IMG/VR virus record: IMGVR_UViG_3300033064_002330
Location: 1 to 58,251 of that record
Source of the DNA: a virus
Direction: 5' to 3' (one strand)
Length of the DNA: 58,251 nucleotides
Shown here: positions 14,595 through 22,460 of the stretch, piece after piece
Position numbering within the stretch: the first letter of the stretch is position 1
How the letters are laid out: each line of letters starts with the position of its first letter
The notes under the pieces: model-generated
The model's database searches: none
Told to the model about the DNA's origin: nothing
What the model saw: the letters and a program-made list of their open reading frames with translations, nothing else
Made by a program: the position numbers and the translations under genes

Positions 14595-16032
14595 ACCCGA
14601 CGATTGGGCGGCCCTCGAGGAACTGAATCGAGAGGAGTCGATCGACCGGGTATTCGAGGAAGCGACTCGCAGCACGGTCGCGTTCGCCGCCCTCTTCGCG
14701 CCGACGATCGCCCATAAACTGAAGGGCCTGATCCCCTTCCGCCCCCACGGTTACCAATGCGACCTGACCGACGAACTCGACCGCGGCGGGAAGACAATCC
14801 TCCTCAAGGCGAGGCAGATTGGTATTTCGACGACGATCATGATTCAGAAACTCCGACGCGCCATATTCGACGGCGCGACGGTCCTCGTCGTTTCACGCAA
14901 CGAAGATGCGTCGAAGGAACTGGTGAAAATGGCGCAGGACGCGTGGGATAACCTACGCTTCCCGACGGGCGTCGTCCAGACGACCAAGAATACCCTCGAG
15001 GTTGGCTTCTCCAGCGGCGGCCGAATCAAGGCGATCCCCTCGAGCAAGAACGCCGGTCGAGTAATGTCCGCGAGCGACCTCGTGATCGACGAGGCGGCGT
15101 TCCTGCCGTGGCAAGAGGAAATGTGGCGATCGGTCCGGCCGACGGTCACCCACGGATTCTCGATCGTCGTCGTGTCGACGCCGGATATGGAAGGCGACGT
15201 CTTCTCGCGCCTGTGGGATGAAGCGGGCGATCCAGAGTCGGATTGGGTGCGGTTCGAGTGGCCGTGGCGGACCTGCCCGGCCTACGACGACGAGTGGTAT
15301 GCGGCGAACCGGCCTGACTACACGGCGTCGGATTGGGCGCAGGAGTATGAATGCCAATTCGGCAACGCCTCGGACGCCGTGTTCGGGCGGGTGTGGATCG
15401 ACGCGGCGATCGCCCTCGCCGAGGCCGATCCGTACCTGCCTCCGGACGCGCCTGCATTCGACGTCTACGCCCAGGGGATCGACCTGTCGGGCGAGGGGCG
15501 CGACTCCTCGGTGATTACGACACTCGATATCCGAGAGGCGCCCTTCTGGCTTGCCGACGTGCGGGCGTGGGAGGTCCTGCCCGCGCCGTTGCTCGAGGCG
15601 GAGGTCGTGAAGGCGATTGGCGAATTCGAGGTCGAACCGTGGATCGACCGGACCGGCCTGGGTTGGGGGATCACGCAACACCTGAACGTCCCGCACAAGG
15701 CCGTCGCGATCACCGCCGGGTCGCAGGTTGGCGGGACGGCGACGGAGCCAAACATCCCGCGGTCAGTCCTGATAAACAACCTCGTGATGGGCCTCGAGAA
15801 TGGTCAACTCCGGATCCCCGCCAACGAACAGGAAACGATCCGAGGCCTCCGAACGCATCGGTGGACGAAGAAACGCGGGAAGGCCGTCGACTTTGTGGAC
15901 GCCCTGGCCCTGGCGTATTGGGCGGCGACCGAGGCCCGGCGGACGCGCGAGTGGTGGGAGGATCGGTCGCAATGGGATCGGTACAAGGGGATCACGACCG
16001 GACGGGCCGACGTCGAGGCCGCCGGACAATAG
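14551..16032 (+). CDS. terL: Terminase large subunit
   Basis: A 493-residue packaging ATPase-nuclease. The Walker A variant KARQIGIST is at 86-94, Walker B LVIDEAAF at 177-184, and motif C SIVVVSTPD at 204-212. The C-terminal RNase H-like nuclease shows D311 (GIDLSGEGRDSS), D366 (WIDRTG) and D450 (DFVDALALAYW), the three expected metal-binding acids. It docks on the portal and pumps and cuts DNA. Length is normal for the family. Start ATG 14551 lies inside the small subunit gene, behind GGAGGCGGCC. Confidence 0.95.
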   Translation: MATTEKTSPIRPATEPDDWAALEELNREESIDRVFEEATRSTVAFAALFAPTIAHKLKGLIPFRPHGYQCDLTDELDRGGKTILLKARQIGISTTIMIQKLRRAIFDGATVLVVSRNEDASKELVKMAQDAWDNLRFPTGVVQTTKNTLEVGFSSGGRIKAIPSSKNAGRVMSASDLVIDEAAFLPWQEEMWRSVRPTVTHGFSIVVVSTPDMEGDVFSRLWDEAGDPESDWVRFEWPWRTCPAYDDEWYAANRPDYTASDWAQEYECQFGNASDAVFGRVWIDAAIALAEADPYLPPDAPAFDVYAQGIDLSGEGRDSSVITTLDIREAPFWLADVRAWEVLPAPLLEAEVVKAIGEFEVEPWIDRTGLGWGITQHLNVPHKAVAITAGSQVGGTATEPNIPRSVLINNLVMGLENGQLRIPANEQETIRGLRTHRWTKKRGKAVDFVDALALAYWAATEARRTREWWEDRSQWDRYKGITTGRADVEAAGQ

Positions 16033-16033
16033 G

Positions 16034-16732
16034 ATGCGCACCGTGCCGACACAGAAACAACTTGACGACCTCGGGCCGTGGTTCCAGCGCATCGAGTTCC
16101 CCGACGGGAAGACGGTCGGCAAGTGGGATACGCCGGGCCTGACGCGGATCCTGCTGAACGGAGCCGAAATCATTGCACGAGGGGCGCGGGTCCTCGAGGT
16201 GGGGGCTATGTCCGGCGGAATGACCAAGGTCCTCGAGCAGGATTTCGACGCGGAGGTTACCGCGATCGAGACCGACGTCCGGGCGTGTCGGCAGTTCGAG
16301 TTGGTGGCCGAGGCCTGCGACCTGACCGCGGAACTGATCGAGGGGGACATTCTCGACGTCGACGGCCTCGAAGAGGAATGGCCCTTGCACTATCGCGGCC
16401 CCTGGCCCGTCGCGATCCTCGCGGGCGTCTACTACCACTCACTACACCCGATCGCCGTCCTCGATGCGACGTGGAAGCATTGCACCGAACTGATGATCGT
16501 CGAGGGTTGGGTGATCCCGGTCGACGCGCCCAACGGTCGGGACCTCGTCGCGGAGTGGGTTGACAACTCGCCCGGCGCATTCTTCCGGTCGACCGGCGCG
16601 AACTGGTGGCGCCCGTCGGTGGCCTGCCTGTATGCGTGGGCGCACACCCTCCCCGACGTCCGGCACGTCGACCTGTTCTACCCGTCCTATGACGAGGCCG
16701 ACCGGGCGCACCTGCACGTTTGGCGGGTTTAG
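16034..16732 (+). CDS. Class I SAM methyltransferase, CmoB-like
   Basis: A 232-residue methyltransferase. LGPWFQRIEFPDGKTVGKWD (13-32) resembles the leader seen in CmoB/DUF1698-type enzymes, and RVLEVGAMSGGMT (52-64) is the SAM-binding glycine loop with E79 after strand 2. The acceptor is unknown; related phage enzymes are often linked to sugar or tRNA modification, which I cannot separate here. It begins one base after the terminase stop, so it is read with the packaging genes. The 280 bp box-rich region follows, and one box overlaps its last codons. Confidence 0.72.
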   Translation: MRTVPTQKQLDDLGPWFQRIEFPDGKTVGKWDTPGLTRILLNGAEIIARGARVLEVGAMSGGMTKVLEQDFDAEVTAIETDVRACRQFELVAEACDLTAELIEGDILDVDGLEEEWPLHYRGPWPVAILAGVYYHSLHPIAVLDATWKHCTELMIVEGWVIPVDAPNGRDLVAEWVDNSPGAFFRSTGANWWRPSVACLYAWAHTLPDVRHVDLFYPSYDEADRAHLHVWRV

Positions 16733-16986
16733 CAAGTTTAGCAAAACGAAGGGCCGTTTAGGCCCGGAATGCGAATCGACAATGAAAACACCCGTTTTGG
16801 GTTTTGCGAAACGGCCCCTGTTTAACGACTGTATAACGCAAACAGGGGGGTCGTTAAACCGCCGATTTCGCCGATACGGCGTCCGGCGTCTTCACACAGG
16901 GGTATATCGCCTACGCGGTTTAACGTTTAACGAAACTGCCTCGCCCGCTACCCGCGCGCGCGCCGACGCACGGGGGTACGTTAAAC
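16727..16986. promoter_or_regulatory. GTTTAACG-box array 2
   Basis: Eight boxes in 260 bp: GTTTAG at 16727, 16736 and 16756; GTTTAACG at 16820, 16918 and 16925 (the last two in tandem, sharing one base); and reverse CGTTAAAC at 16852-16859 and 16979-16986. The region between the methyltransferase and the next gene is the longest gene-free stretch (280 bp) and is visibly richer in A and T than its surroundings. The same boxes form array 1 at 1580-1742. A replication origin, a partition-like site, or a late-gene control region are the main possibilities. Confidence 0.65.
16751..16859. repeat. Nested inverted repeats within array 2
   Basis: Several perfect inverted repeats interlock: GGGCC-GTTTA-GGCCC (16751-16765, the loop is a box); GGGCCGTTT (16751-16759) with AAACGGCCC (16809-16817); CCCCTGTTT (16815-16823) with AAACAGGGG (16840-16848); and GTTTAACGAC (16820-16829) with GTCGTTAAAC (16850-16859). 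They cannot all form at once, so the segment can switch between alternative hairpins or cruciforms. Confidence 0.7.
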
Positions 16987-17012
16987 CGATACAGGCGCAG
17001 GAGGCCGCACCC

Positions 17013-17351
17013 GTGAACGTCAAACGCTTCTTCCGGATGCCCGCCGACGTCGCCCGCGCCGAGGAACTCGCCCGTACGGGAGGCCCGTTCCCTATGCTCG
17101 AGCAAGGCCCCCTCGATCCCGAGGTCTTGGCGCCGCCGATCCTACGACCGTTGGTCCGGCGGACGGTCGAGACCGTGCCCGTCCGACTGACGCCCGATCG
17201 CCTCTTCGGCGTGTCGTGTCGTCGCGTGAAAGAGGCGTCGCCTGACGGTCCGGAATGCCCGGCCTGCACCTCTGACCCGATCGACCGACGGACGGCCTAC
17301 CTCGTCTATTCCTGCGCCTCCGGCGCGCGCGATCACACCAAACGCCCTTGA
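17013..17351 (+). CDS. Small protein upstream of portal, unknown
   Basis: A 112-residue protein starting at GTG 17013 behind CAGGAGG. It has a CPAC motif (about residues 89-92) and two other cysteines near it that could bind zinc, and a proline-rich centre. It lies between the box array and a long hairpin before the portal gene. Upstream in-frame codons run into the boxes and look non-coding, so I chose the GTG. No family recognised. Confidence 0.55.
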   Translation: MNVKRFFRMPADVARAEELARTGGPFPMLEQGPLDPEVLAPPILRPLVRRTVETVPVRLTPDRLFGVSCRRVKEASPDGPECPACTSDPIDRRTAYLVYSCASGARDHTKRP

Positions 17352-17359
17352 CGGAGGGC

Positions 17360-17400
17360 GCCGGTCGGCGTTACAGTTCCTCCTGTTGACGCCGACCGGC
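17360..17400 (+). terminator. Long 12 bp-stem hairpin before portal gene
   Basis: GCCGGTCGGCGT (17360-17371) pairs perfectly with ACGCCGACCGGC (17389-17400) around a 17-base loop. It starts nine bases after a stop codon and ends 19 bases before the portal start. No T run follows. It may limit read-through into the head genes or stabilise their mRNA. Confidence 0.5.
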
Positions 17401-17419
17401 ACCCTCTCGAGGTGACACT

Positions 17420-19171
17420 TTGGGAATCAAGGCCCGCGCCCGCGCGGCATATCAGGCCCTTCTCGGTCGCCCGTCCGCGCACGATCAAGGCGTCTTCGAC
17501 GCGTCCCCCCGTCGCGCTAACACGAACGACTCGACGACCCGGCCGATCGGGTCCGCCGTCCTGACGGACGCGACCGGAGAGGGGCGCCTGACGGCCCTCT
17601 CCCTCCTCGACTATTTCGCCGAGGTATTCACGCCTGCCACCGTCTGCATTACGAAGAGGCAGGAACAGGTCGCGGCCCTCGAGTATACGTTCCAGCCGCG
17701 TCAAGGCGAGGATCCCGAGGACAAGGCCGTCGAGGATCAGGTCCGGGCGGCCGTCGAATACTTCGGTTACGGCGGCGGGTTGGGCGGGCCGCGGTCCCTC
17801 TGGCGTACGTTCACCGACAAACTGATATGGTCGGCCCTGACGATCGACGCCGTCCCGTTGTGGGTTGACCGATCGACGGGCCCGATCGCCGGTCACCGAC
17901 TCTTGAACGGCCTGACGGTCGCCCCCGTCCTCGATCCGAAGGGTTGGGTGCCCAAACCTCCGGCCGTCGCTTACAAGCAATACTCGAACGGAAAACTCGT
18001 CGGTCAGTTCACGGCCGACGACCTGCACTATTTCGTCCTGCGGCCGCGCCCGAAAACGCCTTACGGGTTCCCGCCGACCGAGGCGATTGTTTCGTCTATC
18101 CTCACTTACCTGTACAGCGAGAATTGGAACCTCGATTTCTTTATCAACGGCGACAAGGATTCGGGCTATTGGGAAATGGCCGAGGGCCTGACGCCTCCGC
18201 AATGGCGACAGTTCGAGGAATTCATTAACGAACTCGACCCGTCGACGCCGGACGCGCGCGGGCACGGGAAGCCGGTCCCCCACGGGACGGTACATCACCC
18301 CTGGAAGGTCCGGTCGGATATGGAGTGGGATAAGCTCCAACTCCGGATAATTACGCTGACGGCGGCGATGTACGGGCTGAACGCGTCGACGATCGGGTTC
18401 GCCGCCGAGACTTACAAGTCGGCCGAGGAGGGTCAGGTCGAAGCGTCCCGCCGATGGGGCCTCGTGCCCCTGATGATATACGTTGGCGAGATTGCGAACG
18501 CCGTCCTCCGCGACCTGGGCCTCGACCTGATCGAGCATACATGGGCGCCCGAGGACGACGACCCCCTCGAACAGGCGACCGTGATACAAACCGCCGGGAC
18601 GTCCGTCCTCACTCGCAACGATGCGCGCCGCCGGTTGGGCGAGGACACGGTCGAGGACTCGCCCCTCGCGAATTGCCTTTACGAGGTCCTGCCGACCGGG
18701 ATCCTGGTGTTCCACGATCCGGACCGTCCGAACGAAAAGTACATGATCGAGGCGCCCAAGGATGAGGCCGCGTCGGACGATCCGGAGGCGGCCCTCGTCG
18801 AGGCGCCCGAGGACGACGAACTCGAGCCGGGCGACGTCCCGGCGGAACTCGAGCCGGGCGGCGACGATGATGCGATCGACGACGAGGCCGATCAGGCCCT
18901 TCGCCAATGGCGCCGCAAGGCGAGGGCCCGGATCCCGGCCGGGCGCCCCTGCCCGTTCGCGACGACGGCGATCCCGCCGCGGGCGCAGGTATACGTCGCC
19001 CAACGCCTCGAGCATTGCGAGACGCGCGCCGACGTGGACGCCGTGTTCGTCGCCGTGCGCGATCCCGCTAACCTGGGCCTGTCGCTGACGGACACGGTCT
19101 CGGAACTGCGCGGGATGGTCGAGTCGGCGATCGGCGAAATGGATCACCGGAGCAACGGAGGCGCGAAGTGA
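17420..19171 (+). CDS. Portal protein
   Basis: A 583-residue protein of the phage portal family: the twelve-fold ring at the capsid vertex through which DNA enters and leaves. Characteristic stretches are ALTIDAVPLWVDR, FTADDLHYFVLRPR, YGFPPTEAIVSSI, and AMYGLNASTIGF with a following acidic helix, in the usual order. The last ~130 residues are acidic (EDDELEPGDVPAEL) with a Cys-containing tail. TTG start at 17420 after GAGGTG; no better start fits the frame. It overlaps the next gene by four bases (GTGA). Confidence 0.88.
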   Translation: MGIKARARAAYQALLGRPSAHDQGVFDASPRRANTNDSTTRPIGSAVLTDATGEGRLTALSLLDYFAEVFTPATVCITKRQEQVAALEYTFQPRQGEDPEDKAVEDQVRAAVEYFGYGGGLGGPRSLWRTFTDKLIWSALTIDAVPLWVDRSTGPIAGHRLLNGLTVAPVLDPKGWVPKPPAVAYKQYSNGKLVGQFTADDLHYFVLRPRPKTPYGFPPTEAIVSSILTYLYSENWNLDFFINGDKDSGYWEMAEGLTPPQWRQFEEFINELDPSTPDARGHGKPVPHGTVHHPWKVRSDMEWDKLQLRIITLTAAMYGLNASTIGFAAETYKSAEEGQVEASRRWGLVPLMIYVGEIANAVLRDLGLDLIEHTWAPEDDDPLEQATVIQTAGTSVLTRNDARRRLGEDTVEDSPLANCLYEVLPTGILVFHDPDRPNEKYMIEAPKDEAASDDPEAALVEAPEDDELEPGDVPAELEPGGDDDAIDDEADQALRQWRRKARARIPAGRPCPFATTAIPPRAQVYVAQRLEHCETRADVDAVFVAVRDPANLGLSLTDTVSELRGMVESAIGEMDHRSNGGAK

Positions 19172-21246
19172 TATTCCCGAACCTGTCGGCCGTCCCGCAG
19201 GCCGTCCGAATGCGCGGCGGTTACGCCCTGTCGCTGGAACAGGCGAACTTCGTCGCGTCGGTCGATCAGGCGTTGGACGCGGCGGGCGCGACGGCCGCGG
19301 AGGCGATCGCCGGATCGTGGGCGACGTTCGACTCGCGGTTCCTGCCCGTGCCCGGCGCGAACGTATACGCCGACACGGAGTTGGGCGGCGCCCTGGCCCT
19401 CGAGTTGGGCCTGACCTCGCATTACCAGGCTGTCGAGGGGGCGGACGGGTATCACCTCCAACTCCTCGCCGGATCGACGTCGGTCGACTCCTATCAAACC
19501 TTCGTCGATCCCTCGATCATACCGGCCTTCCGGGCGCAGGCGTTGCGCGGCGAGACCGAACTGCGCCTGACGCACGACAAGACGCACCCGTTCCCGATCG
19601 GCGTCTCGACGAAGACGATCCCGGCGGACGGTTGGGAACTCTACGATTGGGCGTCGATCAGCACCCACGTCCAGGCCGACCGGCCCGACGACGTCCTCGT
19701 TTACGATTTCGCCCTCGACTCGAGGCACCCGTTCCACGACCTGCTGATCGCCGACGCGGCGGCGGGGAAGCCCCTCGCGGCGAGTCTCGGGATGGAAGGC
19801 GTCTTCCGCCGGAAGGTCGTCGTGAATCAGTCGCGGATCGTTCAGGCCCTCGTCGGCCCGGACCCTCGATGCGATCACGTCGCCCTGATCGCGCCGGGTC
19901 GGGGCGCGAACCCTGACGCGAACCACGGTATCCTCGGGGTTGGCACAGCACTACAATCCCTGTTCGCCGACGCCCCGACGGTCGGGTCAGCCGTCCAAGG
20001 CGCCACGCACCACGTTGCCCACCTCGAGGATGCGACGGAATTCGAGGCGTTCGAGGCGAAGGAAGCGAAGGACGGCGGCCGTCCGATCGTGCGTTTCACC
20101 GGCCGCCGGAAGGGCACCGTCGACCGGGCGATCGTGTCGGTCCGTTATCCGGCGAAATCCTGGACGTTCGACGCGGCGAAGAATGCCGCGCCCGAGGGAG
20201 CAACGATGGAACAGGCAACCGGCGGGCCGAAGGGTGCCCCTCGCGGGCACGGCGTCCGCGGCGAGACGACCGGCGACGCGGCGCAGGCGATCCCGGTTCA
20301 GCCTTTCACCGAAGCAACCCCTCCCGGAGGGCCCGACGCATACGGCCCCCCGAAGACGGGCCGCGACCTGTTCGAGGAAATCCTCGGGGTCGAGGCAGGC
20401 CGGACGCTGTTCGAGACGGCAACCGATGCACTGACGAGTTCCTTGCGGCGGACGTTGTGGCGACACGTTGAATCCGGCGAAGCAGGTCTCGAGGACGACG
20501 TCCTCGGGATACTGGCCGGGTATCACCAGTTCGTGACAACCGAACTCCTCGAGGGGTCGGTCCTACAGTCGACCGAGGCCTTGCAGGCCGCGATCGGCGA
20601 CAAACCAAACGAAGGAGAATCCACCGTGACACTTGACGAACTGAAGGCCCTACTCGCAGGACTGGGCGACGAGGATCGCGCGGCACTCCGCGAGGCCCTC
20701 GGCGTTCACACACAGGACGACGAGGACGAGGCCGACCCGGCCGCCGCCCCCGTCACCCCCGACGACGACGAAGAGGCGCCTGCGGACGCTGACGCGCCCG
20801 CCGAGGCCGCCCCTGCCCCGGCACCGGCCGCCGCGGCGCCCGCACCCGCCCCTGACCCGGCGCCCGCGCCCGATCCGGCACCGGCCGCACCCGCCCCCGC
20901 ACCCGTCGGGATCGGCGAGGAGGCGCAGACCGCGATCGTGGACGGCGTCGTTCAGTCGATCCGCGAGGAGTTCGCACCTGTCCTCGGCGGGATGCAGGCG
21001 CAGATTACCGCGGTTGCCGCGGCGACCGGCGTCAACGTGGCGCATTCAGGGATCGAGACGGGCGAAGACGGCGTCGCCGACCGATCCCTGCCGGGCGCGC
21101 CGATCGCACCCGCCGAGGCGCCGAAGCCGATCGCGGACCTGATGAAAGACGACCCGAAGGCCGCGAGGATCGAGGGCCGAGGGCGCGTCCGCGACGTCGT
21201 GTTGGGCGCGGTCGGGATCCCGCAGGATATGATTCCGAAGACGTAA
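19168..21246 (+). CDS. Head maturation protease with C-terminal scaffold
   Basis: A 692-residue protein. The first ~270 residues look like a prohead protease: VDPSIIPAFRAQALRG, LTHDKTHPFPIGV and LGMEGVFRRKVVV lie where the His and strand elements of such serine proteases are expected, although I cannot fix the catalytic Ser. Residues ~345-690 are acidic and helical with a long Ala/Pro stretch (about 545-590), typical of a scaffold. Together with the nested start at 20626 this matches the lambda C/Nu3 arrangement. Another in-frame ATG at 20206 follows GAGGGAG. Positioned between portal and capsid, as expected. Protease call by position and general pattern. Confidence 0.68.
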   Translation: MIFPNLSAVPQAVRMRGGYALSLEQANFVASVDQALDAAGATAAEAIAGSWATFDSRFLPVPGANVYADTELGGALALELGLTSHYQAVEGADGYHLQLLAGSTSVDSYQTFVDPSIIPAFRAQALRGETELRLTHDKTHPFPIGVSTKTIPADGWELYDWASISTHVQADRPDDVLVYDFALDSRHPFHDLLIADAAAGKPLAASLGMEGVFRRKVVVNQSRIVQALVGPDPRCDHVALIAPGRGANPDANHGILGVGTALQSLFADAPTVGSAVQGATHHVAHLEDATEFEAFEAKEAKDGGRPIVRFTGRRKGTVDRAIVSVRYPAKSWTFDAAKNAAPEGATMEQATGGPKGAPRGHGVRGETTGDAAQAIPVQPFTEATPPGGPDAYGPPKTGRDLFEEILGVEAGRTLFETATDALTSSLRRTLWRHVESGEAGLEDDVLGILAGYHQFVTTELLEGSVLQSTEALQAAIGDKPNEGESTVTLDELKALLAGLGDEDRAALREALGVHTQDDEDEADPAAAPVTPDDDEEAPADADAPAEAAPAPAPAAAAPAPAPDPAPAPDPAPAAPAPAPVGIGEEAQTAIVDGVVQSIREEFAPVLGGMQAQITAVAAATGVNVAHSGIETGEDGVADRSLPGAPIAPAEAPKPIADLMKDDPKAARIEGRGRVRDVVLGAVGIPQDMIPKT
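20626..21246 (+). CDS. Nested scaffold protein (internal start)
   Basis: Inside the protease gene, in the same frame, GTG 20626 is preceded by the strong Shine-Dalgarno GAAGGAGA (20611-20618) with 7-base spacing. It would give a 206-residue acidic protein starting MTLDELKALLAGLGDEDRAA. It contains the Ala/Pro stretch and a C-terminal helical end that could bind the capsid protein. An internal site this good is unlikely by chance. Compare lambda Nu3 within gene C. The alternative internal ATG 20206 would give 346 residues. Confidence 0.68.
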   Translation: MTLDELKALLAGLGDEDRAALREALGVHTQDDEDEADPAAAPVTPDDDEEAPADADAPAEAAPAPAPAAAAPAPAPDPAPAPDPAPAAPAPAPVGIGEEAQTAIVDGVVQSIREEFAPVLGGMQAQITAVAAATGVNVAHSGIETGEDGVADRSLPGAPIAPAEAPKPIADLMKDDPKAARIEGRGRVRDVVLGAVGIPQDMIPKT

Positions 21247-21319
21247 CGCCGGGCGCGAGTCGCACGGGAACGCACGACGGGAAGGCGCGGGCTAATCAAA
21301 CGAAAGGGGTTTCATCCCC

Positions 21320-22348
21320 ATGCCCGCACCGACACTCGCAGACCTTGTTGCCGACCTCGCCGCGCAGCGCGGCGAACACATGCAGGCCGCCACCGTTACC
21401 GGCGACCTGACGAGCCAGCGCGACCTCGTTTGGCGCGACGTCGTCCTGACTTACGGCGATTACGGCACCCACCTCTCCCGCCGTCTCGGCGAAGGCCCTG
21501 CCCGAGGCGTCACGCATTTCTGGCGTGAGAGGGCGATCCGCGCCGCGGCCGCGAACACGAATAACGAGGGCATTGCATTCTCGGACCTCTCGGACGCGTC
21601 GGCCGTCCTGCCGTCCAAGATCACGAACACCTGTCAGATCGTCATGGGCAAGGTGAGCAACACCGGGTCCGTTGACGCCGAGGCGAAGCTCGGCCGGTTC
21701 GGCGACGACCTTGTCGAGTTCCTCGCCGATCAGACCGACGCCGAGATGAAAGGCCTCCTGAAGGACGTCGACGCGGCCGTGATTACGGGCGTCCAGTCGA
21801 CGACCGATCCGCGCGCCATGAAAGGCCTCGCGGGCCTGATCGGGACGTGGAACGGTTTCATCCAGACGAACAACACGGACGCGGGCGCCGACGACCTCGC
21901 CGAGGCCGACGTCGACACCAACGTCCAGGCGATCCACGACGCGACGAACGGATCGTTCGTGCCGAACGCGATGTATATGTCCGGGCAGGCCGCGCGCGAA
22001 ATGAAGGGTTGGACGGACAAGGTGTCCTTCACCAAGGACATTGGCGATCCGGCGGCGATGGCGAAGGTCAACGCGGGCGAATGCGTCGGGTACTACCACA
22101 CCCACCTCGGGGCCGTCCTCGAGGTATTCATTCACCCGGCGATCCCCTACTCCGGCACGGCTGCGAACAACTTCTGTCTGATCCTGACGGAGGAGTTGTT
22201 GAGGCTCGCGTTCCTGCGGAACCTGCACGTCGTCACCCCCGCCAAGATCGGCGATTACGAAGAGGCCGTAATCCTCGGCGAACTGACCCTCGAGTGTAAG
22301 GCCGAGAAGGGTCACGGGATTATCCGGAACTTCACCTGCACCGCGTAG
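21320..22348 (+). CDS. Major capsid protein
   Basis: A 342-residue protein placed after the protease/scaffold and before the decoration and connector genes. Sequence features (SRRLGEGPARGVTHFWRER near the N-terminus, long alpha region, PNAMYMSGQAAREMKGW, a FLRNLHVV strand near the end) resemble HK97-fold capsid proteins of the SU10/DUF5309 type. There is no obvious large delta domain at the N-terminus, which fits a separate scaffold. Upstream GAAAGGGG and an A-rich leader suggest strong translation, and a GC-rich hairpin (22405-22438) follows. Confidence 0.82.
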   Translation: MPAPTLADLVADLAAQRGEHMQAATVTGDLTSQRDLVWRDVVLTYGDYGTHLSRRLGEGPARGVTHFWRERAIRAAAANTNNEGIAFSDLSDASAVLPSKITNTCQIVMGKVSNTGSVDAEAKLGRFGDDLVEFLADQTDAEMKGLLKDVDAAVITGVQSTTDPRAMKGLAGLIGTWNGFIQTNNTDAGADDLAEADVDTNVQAIHDATNGSFVPNAMYMSGQAAREMKGWTDKVSFTKDIGDPAAMAKVNAGECVGYYHTHLGAVLEVFIHPAIPYSGTAANNFCLILTEELLRLAFLRNLHVVTPAKIGDYEEAVILGELTLECKAEKGHGIIRNFTCTA

Positions 22349-22404
22349 GCGAGGCGTCGTGACGGGACCGAACCGTTCGGCCCGTAGACGGTGAAACGGA
22401 GGCG

Positions 22405-22438
22405 GGATCGGGGGGCCTCGAGAGGGGCCTCCCGATCC
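22405..22438 (+). terminator. Hairpin after capsid gene
   Basis: GGATCGGGGGGCC pairs with GGCCTCCCGATCC over 13 bases with one mismatch and an 8-base loop. It lies 56 bases after the capsid stop. A hairpin here, without a T run, could stop part of the transcripts or protect the abundant capsid mRNA. Confidence 0.5.
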
Positions 22439-22460
22439 TGACGAACGGAGAGAAGACGAA

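Noticed and set aside
16560-17351. Longer form of the 17013 gene starting within the methyltransferase gene
   Set aside because: It would read through the box array and hairpins with noisy composition; GTG 17013 has a good Shine-Dalgarno.
17333-19147. 604-residue reverse-strand frame opposite the portal gene
   Set aside because: Arg/Asp/Val-rich shadow of the + strand codons; no leader and the portal gene is clear.
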